Shown here: positions 7,963-11,984 of the stretch, one piece after another
Layout: every line of letters begins with the position of its first letter
Position numbering within the stretch: the first letter of the stretch is position 1
Assembly: GCA_028280205.1 (NCBI GenBank)
Contig: JANQME010000247.1
Coordinates: forward strand, 1 to 11,984
Reading direction: 5' to 3'
DNA: 11,984 bases
Source: Longimicrobiales bacterium
GTDB taxonomy: Bacteria > Gemmatimonadota > Gemmatimonadetes > Longimicrobiales > Gaopeijiaceae
Made by a program: the position numbers and the translations under genes
Notes under the pieces: model-generated
Databases searched by the model: none
What the model was told of the DNA's origin: nothing
What the model saw: only the letters and a program-made list of their open reading frames with translations

Positions 7963-7996
7963 ACTGGACGCTCCGTGCCCCGGCCCCACTGGACGC
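7963..7996. repeat. 9-base direct repeat ACTGGACGC, 25-base period
   Basis: ACTGGACGC occurs at 7963-7971 and again at 7988-7996. The second copy contains the -35-like TGGACG of the promoter proposed for module D. Spacing of 25 bases is about 2.4 helical turns, so it is not obviously a same-face protein site. It could be chance in GC-rich DNA or an activator/repressor site. Confidence 0.25.
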
Positions 7997-8018
7997 CCCG
8001 GCCTCGACCCCCTATATA
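7990..8018 (+). promoter_or_regulatory. Sigma-70-like promoter for the module D operon
   Basis: TGGACG (7990-7995; 4 of 6 matches to TTGACA) and TATATA (8013-8018) are separated by exactly 17 bases. The -10 lies in the palindrome CTATATAG (8012-8019), one of the few AT-rich spots here. Transcription would start near 8025, about 55 bases before the GTG start, placing the hairpin at 8028-8052 at the start of the message. Confidence 0.5.
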
Positions 8019-8027
8019 GAAGACGTG

Positions 8028-8052
8028 GTAGCACCCGCGTTCGGGTGCCACC
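8028..8052 (+). promoter_or_regulatory. Hairpin/operator-like inverted repeat in the module D leader
   Basis: GCACCCG (8031-8037) and CGGGTGC (8042-8048) pair perfectly around CGTT. Beyond one A-C mismatch, GGT (8027-8029 region) and ACC (8050-8052) extend the stem. Lying just downstream of the predicted transcription start, it could be the PadR operator in DNA or a 5' stem-loop in the RNA. It is 28 bases before the GTG start, so it does not cover the ribosome site. Confidence 0.4.
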
Positions 8053-8080
8053 CGGGACACGATGGAAGGGAGGGGTGGGG

Positions 8081-8404
8081 GTGACGGGCTCGATCCGCAT
8101 GACGTACCTGACCGGCGTGGTGCTCCACGCCATCGCGGCCGGGCACCGCTACGGCTTCGACATCATGGACGCGACCGGGATCCCCGACGGGACCGTCTAT
8201 CCCGCCCTGCGGCGCCTCACGACGGCCGGCTACCTCGAGGCGCGCTGGGAGGACAAGGCCGCCGCGACCGCGGCTCACCGCCCGCCCCGGAAGTACTACC
8301 GACTGACCGCCGAGGGCGCGGCCGCGTACGACGCCGCGCTCGAGCGCTTCCCGGGGATCGCCCACACCTTCGGCCCGGACGCCCCGGACCCACGGCGGGC
8401 ATGA
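8081..8404 (+). CDS. PadR-family transcriptional regulator, module D
   Basis: A 107-residue PadR-type winged-helix protein: MTYLTGVVLHAIAAGHRYGFD (7-27), a compact turn, GIPDGTVYPALRRLTTAGYL (33-52) as recognition helix, and a wing with RPPRKYYRLTAEG (67-79). The C-terminal helix is short and the last 15 residues are loop-like. I chose GTG at 8081 because a GGGAGGGG-type ribosome site sits about 7 bases upstream; the ATG six codons later (8099) has none. The frame is open from 7910, but that would run through the proposed promoter and hairpin. The TGA overlaps the permease ATG. The KYY wing groups it with the module A PadR (RRYY), not with its divergent neighbour. Probable repressor of its own operon. 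Confidence 0.9.
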   Translation: MTGSIRMTYLTGVVLHAIAAGHRYGFDIMDATGIPDGTVYPALRRLTTAGYLEARWEDKAAATAAHRPPRKYYRLTAEGAAAYDAALERFPGIAHTFGPDAPDPRRA

Positions 8405-11037
8405 GCCGGATCGGATTCGCGGAGCGCGCCGCCCGGACGATCGTCCGGCTCGCCGCGACGATCGCGCCCGACGGGTGGCGCTCCGAGCTCGCCCGGGAAT
8501 GGGAGGCGGAGCTGGCCGACCGCTTCCGGCCGGAGCCGCCGCGCCGTCCGCCCGGCCTCCTCGGGCGCCTCTCCCTCCTCAACCGCAGCCTCCTCTCACT
8601 CGTCGACGCGGCGTACCTGCGCGCCCGGGAGCTCACATTGGATTCGATCGCCAAAGACATCCGCTTCGCCGTGCGATCGCTCCTGCGCCGCCCCGGCTTC
8701 ACGCTCCTCACCCTCGCCACGATCGGCCTGGGGATCGGAGCCAACACCGCGATCTTCACCGTGGTGAATTCGGTGCTGCTCCGGCCGCTGCCCTACCCCG
8801 AGCCTGGCGAGCTCGTGATGGTGTGGGAGCAGGACCGCGTGCGCGGTTGGGAGCGCGTCCCGGGATCGGCCCAGGACTTCCTGGTCTGGCGCGAGGAGAC
8901 GACCACGATGGAGTCCGTCGCCGCAGGTTCGGGCGCGAGCTTCTCGCTCACCGGCGACGCCGCCCCCGAACGCGTACAGGGCTTCCGCGTCACCGGCGAC
9001 TTCTTCGACGTCTTCGGCGTCGCGCCGCTGCACGGCGTGCCCTTCGACCGGGCGTCGAACGTGGCCGGTCGGGACGCGAAAGTCGTGCTCTCCCACGACC
9101 TGTGGATGCGGCGCTACGGAGCGGATCCGTCGCTCGTGGGTCGGACGATCGACGTGGACGGGGCACCGGCCGAGGTCGTGGCGGTCATGCCGCGCGGCTT
9201 CCACTTCCCCAGCTCGGCCGAGATGTGGGTGCCGATCGTCTTCTCCGAGGCCCAGTTCCAGGACCGGAACTGGCACTTCCTCCTGACGGTCGGGCGTCTC
9301 GCGCCGGGGGCCACTGTGAACGCGGCCCAGGCGGAGATGGCCACGATCGCGTCGCGCCTGGCGCAGGAATTCCCCGAGTCCAACGGCGACTACGGGATCA
9401 CCGTGCAGCCGCTCCACGGAGAGATGACGACGAACGTGCGTGACGTGCTCCTGGTTCTGCTGGGCGCCGTGGGCTTCGTGCTGCTCATCGCGTGCGCCAA
9501 CGTCGCCAACCTCCTTCTCGTGCGCGCGTCCGGGCGTGCGCGCGAGCTGAGCGTCCGGACCGCGCTCGGTGCGGGCAAGGCGCGGATCGTGCGCCAACTC
9601 CTCACGGAGAGCGTCCTCCTCGCGGGCGTGGGCGGGCTGCTCGGTATCGGCATCGCGCAGGTCGGGCTGGAGGGCATCCTCGCCACGGCGTCGATCACGC
9701 GGCCCGGAGGAGGCGAGATCACGATCGACGGCTGGGTGCTCGCCGCGACCGCGGCAGGTGCGCTCGTCACCGGGGTCGCCTTCGGGCTGGCGCCGGTCGT
9801 CGCGATCTGGAACACCGACGTGCAGGCCGCGCTGAAGGACGGTCGCAGCCGGACGAGCGGCGCCGGTCGACGACTCCGCTCGGTGCTCGTCGTCGCCGAG
9901 ATCGCCCTCGCGCTCGTGCTCGTCACGGGAGCTGGTCTGATGGTGCAGAGCGTCCAGCGGCTCCTCGACGTCGACGTCGGGATGGACACCGAGAACGCAC
10001 TGCTCGCCCAGGTGGCGCTCCCGCCCGCGGCGTATCCGGAGCCCGAGGAGCAGATCCTCTTCTATGATCGACTGCTCGACGAGGCCCGCGCGCTACCCGG
10101 CGTGGAGGCCGCCGCGCTGTCGACGACTGTCCCGCCGGCGAGCGGTGGGCAGTACCACGTCCGCGTCGAAGGCGTCCACGAGGCGTGGACGATGGACCTC
10201 CCCGTCGCCCGCTCGCGGGCTGTGAGCGCGAACTACTTCGAGGCGATGGGCATACCGCTGCTGCGCGGCCGCGGCTTCACCGAGGACGACACCTACGCGA
10301 GCCCGCTGGTGATCGTCGTCGACGAGGCGTTCGTGGAGCAGCACCTCCCCGACAGCGACCCCATCGGGCAGCGGATCCGCACGCTCCTCGACGAGCCGCG
10401 CGAGATCGTCGGCGTGGTGGGTGACGTGGCGAACTCAGGATTGCAGAATCAGGCCGGACCCACGACGTACTTTCCCTATGCGCAGCAGCCGTTCGGCAAC
10501 CAGCAGACGATCGTCCTGCGCACGGGAAGCGACCCGAACGCCTTCGTCCCCGTGCTGCAGGAGACGATCTGGTCGCTCGACCCGAACCTCCCGCTCGTCG
10601 GGATCGAGACCCTCGAGGAGCGCCTGGCCGATTCGGTCCAGCAGTCGCGCTTCCACTCGATCCTGCTCACGCTCTTCGCGGCGCTCGCCGCCGTCCTGGC
10701 CGGGATCGGGATCTACGGCGTCGTGACGTACACGGTCTCCGAGCGCACCGCCGAGCTGGGCCTGCGCATGGCACTGGGGGCGTCGGGCGGAGACGTGCGC
10801 GGCCTGGTGCTGCGCAAGGCGATCGGACTCACGCTGAGCGGGGTCGCGCTCGGGCTCGTCACCTCGCTCGCGCTGACGCGGCTCATCGAGAGCTTTCTCT
10901 ACGGCGTGGAGCCCACCGACCCGGTGACTCTGGTCGTCGTCTCGGTCGGCCTGTGCACGGTTGCGCTCGTGGCGAGCGTCGTGCCCGCCCGGCGGGCGAG
11001 CCGCCTCGATCCGCTGCTCGCGCTCAGGGAGGAGTGA
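8401..11037 (+). CDS. ADOP-family FtsX/MacB-like permease, module D
   Basis: A complete 878-residue ADOP permease and the most canonical of the four. The prefix (1-79) has APDGWRSELAREWEAELADRF (22-42), akin to the RFREDF...ERDW prefix of module A. The core begins DSIAKDIRFAVRSLLRRPGFT (81-101), with a first helix about 102-127 and the signature VLLRPLPYPEPGELV. FtsX domain one has helices about 349-374, 401-424 and 445-468 with RELSVRTALGAGKARIVRQ. The second half has a helix at about 494-516, a periplasmic domain to about 745, and helices about 752-776, 804-826 and 842-863 with AELGLRMALGASGGDVR. It starts at the ATG at 8401, overlapping the PadR TGA (ATGA), with only weak ribosome-site similarity. 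An in-frame ATG at 8062 would overrun the PadR gene in another frame and is rejected. Substrate is unknown and no ATPase is nearby. Confidence 0.96.
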   Translation: MSRIGFAERAARTIVRLAATIAPDGWRSELAREWEAELADRFRPEPPRRPPGLLGRLSLLNRSLLSLVDAAYLRARELTLDSIAKDIRFAVRSLLRRPGFTLLTLATIGLGIGANTAIFTVVNSVLLRPLPYPEPGELVMVWEQDRVRGWERVPGSAQDFLVWREETTTMESVAAGSGASFSLTGDAAPERVQGFRVTGDFFDVFGVAPLHGVPFDRASNVAGRDAKVVLSHDLWMRRYGADPSLVGRTIDVDGAPAEVVAVMPRGFHFPSSAEMWVPIVFSEAQFQDRNWHFLLTVGRLAPGATVNAAQAEMATIASRLAQEFPESNGDYGITVQPLHGEMTTNVRDVLLVLLGAVGFVLLIACANVANLLLVRASGRARELSVRTALGAGKARIVRQLLTESVLLAGVGGLLGIGIAQVGLEGILATASITRPGGGEITIDGWVLAATAAGALVTGVAFGLAPVVAIWNTDVQAALKDGRSRTSGAGRRLRSVLVVAEIALALVLVTGAGLMVQSVQRLLDVDVGMDTENALLAQVALPPAAYPEPEEQILFYDRLLDEARALPGVEAAALSTTVPPASGGQYHVRVEGVHEAWTMDLPVARSRAVSANYFEAMGIPLLRGRGFTEDDTYASPLVIVVDEAFVEQHLPDSDPIGQRIRTLLDEPREIVGVVGDVANSGLQNQAGPTTYFPYAQQPFGNQQTIVLRTGSDPNAFVPVLQETIWSLDPNLPLVGIETLEERLADSVQQSRFHSILLTLFAALAAVLAGIGIYGVVTYTVSERTAELGLRMALGASGGDVRGLVLRKAIGLTLSGVALGLVTSLALTRLIESFLYGVEPTDPVTLVVVSVGLCTVALVASVVPARRASRLDPLLALREE
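8627..8640 (+). promoter_or_regulatory. Possible internal start (TTG) at the prefix/core seam of the module D permease
   Basis: GGGAG (8627-8631) is followed after 6 bases by an in-frame TTG (8638-8640, residue 80), exactly six residues before the conserved Asp of the core (LDSIAKD). Read from there the protein would begin MDSIAKDIRFAVRSL, which looks like a normal start for a MacB-like permease without a prefix. TTG is a weak start codon, so this may be an evolutionary relic. Confidence 0.3.
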
Positions 11038-11090
11038 GGCGTCCGCGCGGCCCGGCGGGTCGATGCTCGAGGGGACCGCGGCGCTTGCTG

Positions 11091-11112
11091 AGCCACCGTC
11101 AGCCCGGTGGCT
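11091..11112. terminator. Hairpin at the 3' end of the hydrolase gene, stop codon in the loop
   Basis: AGCCACCG (11091-11098) and CGGTGGCT (11105-11112) form a perfect 8-bp stem with a 6-base loop that holds the minus-strand stop codon TGA (11101-11099). It lies 54 bases past the module D stop and could serve both convergent genes. There is no T-tract. The unusual placement over the stop codon is seen; a terminating role is inferred. Confidence 0.5.
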
Positions 11113-11984
11113 GCACGCCGCCGACCGTCGACTCCGCCGAACCGAGCACGAAGTCGGCGAGCGCTCGATCGAAGGCGTCGGGGCGGTACTCCCAGATCGT
11201 GTGCCCACTGTCCTCGATGAACGTCACGCGAGCTCCCGCCGGCAGGGGTGCGAGTCCGTAGCGCCACCGGAGATCCTCCACGGTCTCCGCCGCCCTTTCG
11301 GGGTCTGCGCGGAGCGCGTGGATGGCCAGGAACGGGACTTCGAGGTCGGGCAGCAGGACGCCGACGTCGGTCCTTAGCCACTCCCGCCAGTAGGCGAAGA
11401 CGTGGTCGCGCGGAGGCCGGGCCCACATGCGGGCGTAGAACGCGCCGCGCTCGGGGTGCATCGACGAGGGAGCGGCGTTGAGCGCGGCCCACGCCTCGTC
11501 GTCGTCGTAGCGGTCCAACACCCCCCGCATCTCCTCGTCCGCCCACGCCCGACGCTCGTCGGCCGAGAAGCCGTGCGTCTCTCCATTCGCCACGATGGCA
11601 TCGACGTTCACCACGCCCGAAAGCAGCTCCGGGTGCTCTTTGGCGAAACGCACCGCGAGGACGGCGGCCGCCGAGTGCCCGACGATTACGGGGCGCTCCA
11701 TGTTCTCCCTCCGGATCAGGAGCTCGAGCGCCCGCACGAGGTGGTCGAAGTACGGCGTGCCGTCGACGTCCTCCACAACGCGGGGCAGCGCCGAGTCGCC
11801 CATGCCCGGCCAGGTGAGCGCCCACATGCGGTACCGTGCACGGTTGCGCTCCATGAAGTCCGACCACGCCGACGCGTCGCATGCGAGGCAGGGCATGAGG
11901 ATCACGTGGCGGTCGCCGTCCCCGGCGCGCAGCACCTGCCCGAAGCGGAACGGCCCGACGTCGGGCTGCGGGCGCCCCTCGAGC
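11099..11984 (-). CDS. Alpha/beta-hydrolase fold protein (N-terminus outside window)
   Basis: The frame is open to the right edge (294 residues visible), reading ...RPQPDVGPFRFGQ before VLRAGDGDRHVILMPCLACD, so the true start is probably outside; a GTG at 11935-11933 is the only candidate start I noted inside. Numbering from that GTG: an oxyanion-loop-like strand MPCLACDASAW (14-24), WPGMGDS (42-48), the nucleophile elbow VGHSAAAVLA (85-94; Ser88), a helical cap about 118-195 rich in Trp and acidic residues, a candidate acid in HALRAD (Asp211), and the catalytic His in EDSGHTIWEY (His245). All three triad members are present. Substrate is unknown: esterase, lactonase or another hydrolase are all possible. 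The usual HG of the oxyanion loop is replaced by PC. It converges on module D, so it is transcribed separately. Confidence 0.85.
   Translation of the reverse strand, partial: LEGRPQPDVGPFRFGQVLRAGDGDRHVILMPCLACDASAWSDFMERNRARYRMWALTWPGMGDSALPRVVEDVDGTPYFDHLVRALELLIRRENMERPVIVGHSAAAVLAVRFAKEHPELLSGVVNVDAIVANGETHGFSADERRAWADEEMRGVLDRYDDDEAWAALNAAPSSMHPERGAFYARMWARPPRDHVFAYWREWLRTDVGVLLPDLEVPFLAIHALRADPERAAETVEDLRWRYGLAPLPAGARVTFIEDSGHTIWEYRPDAFDRALADFVLGSAESTVGGVQPPG

Noticed and set aside
4798..8133. A 1111-codon minus-strand open frame continuing upstream of the module C permease start
   Set aside because: Residues upstream of the ATG at 7503 are arginine-rich, unlike any permease prefix, and overlap the whole module C PadR gene and the divergent control region. 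The ATGA overlap fixes the start at 7503.
8062..8400. In-frame ATG at 8062 giving a 991-residue version of the module D permease
   Set aside because: The extra 113 residues are low-complexity Arg/Gly/Pro sequence lying over the module D PadR gene in another frame. The ATG at 8401 gives a family-typical N-terminus.

Overview
The window is very GC-rich DNA with back-to-back genes. It is dominated by four PadR-type repressor genes, each followed at once by a large MacB/FtsX-like permease with two permease halves and no ABC ATPase. This is the signature of the ADOP family (acidobacterial duplicated orphan permease). Such PadR-ADOP pairs are abundant in Acidobacteriota and Gemmatimonadota, so the host is probably a member of one of these phyla; this is an inference from gene content and base composition, not from a marker gene. 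I see no RNA gene, insertion sequence, CRISPR array or phage gene.

Layout, left to right. Module A (minus strand, 1-1612): PadR, then an ADOP permease cut off by the left window edge. Divergent control region 1613-1789 with two dyad symmetries. Module B (plus, 1790-4746): PadR and ADOP overlapping by four bases. A perfect 11-bp hairpin between convergent genes (4762-4792). Module C (minus, 4798-7841): PadR and ADOP overlapping by four bases. Divergent control region 7842-8080 with an AT-rich island, a good sigma-70-like promoter and a hairpin. Module D (plus, 8081-11037): PadR and ADOP overlapping by four bases. Finally, a convergent alpha/beta-hydrolase gene (11099-11984, minus) runs off the right edge.

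How the genes probably work together: each PadR is likely to repress its own promoter and so the co-transcribed, translationally coupled permease. When an unknown ligand releases PadR, one permease is made, and it would have to work with an ATPase encoded elsewhere or in an ATPase-independent way. No ATPase, MacA-like adaptor or outer-membrane channel is encoded here. Modules B and C share one PadR subtype and one type of cytoplasmic permease prefix (with a WYW motif). Modules A and D share another PadR subtype and a different prefix type. The array is therefore mirror-symmetric about the hairpin at 4762-4792.

The most interesting observations are this mirror symmetry, the matching of PadR subtype to permease-prefix subtype, and a start-capable codon (ATG, ATG, GTG, TTG) at the same place in all four permeases. 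That place is the seam between prefix and permease core, and in three of the four a Shine-Dalgarno-like sequence precedes it.
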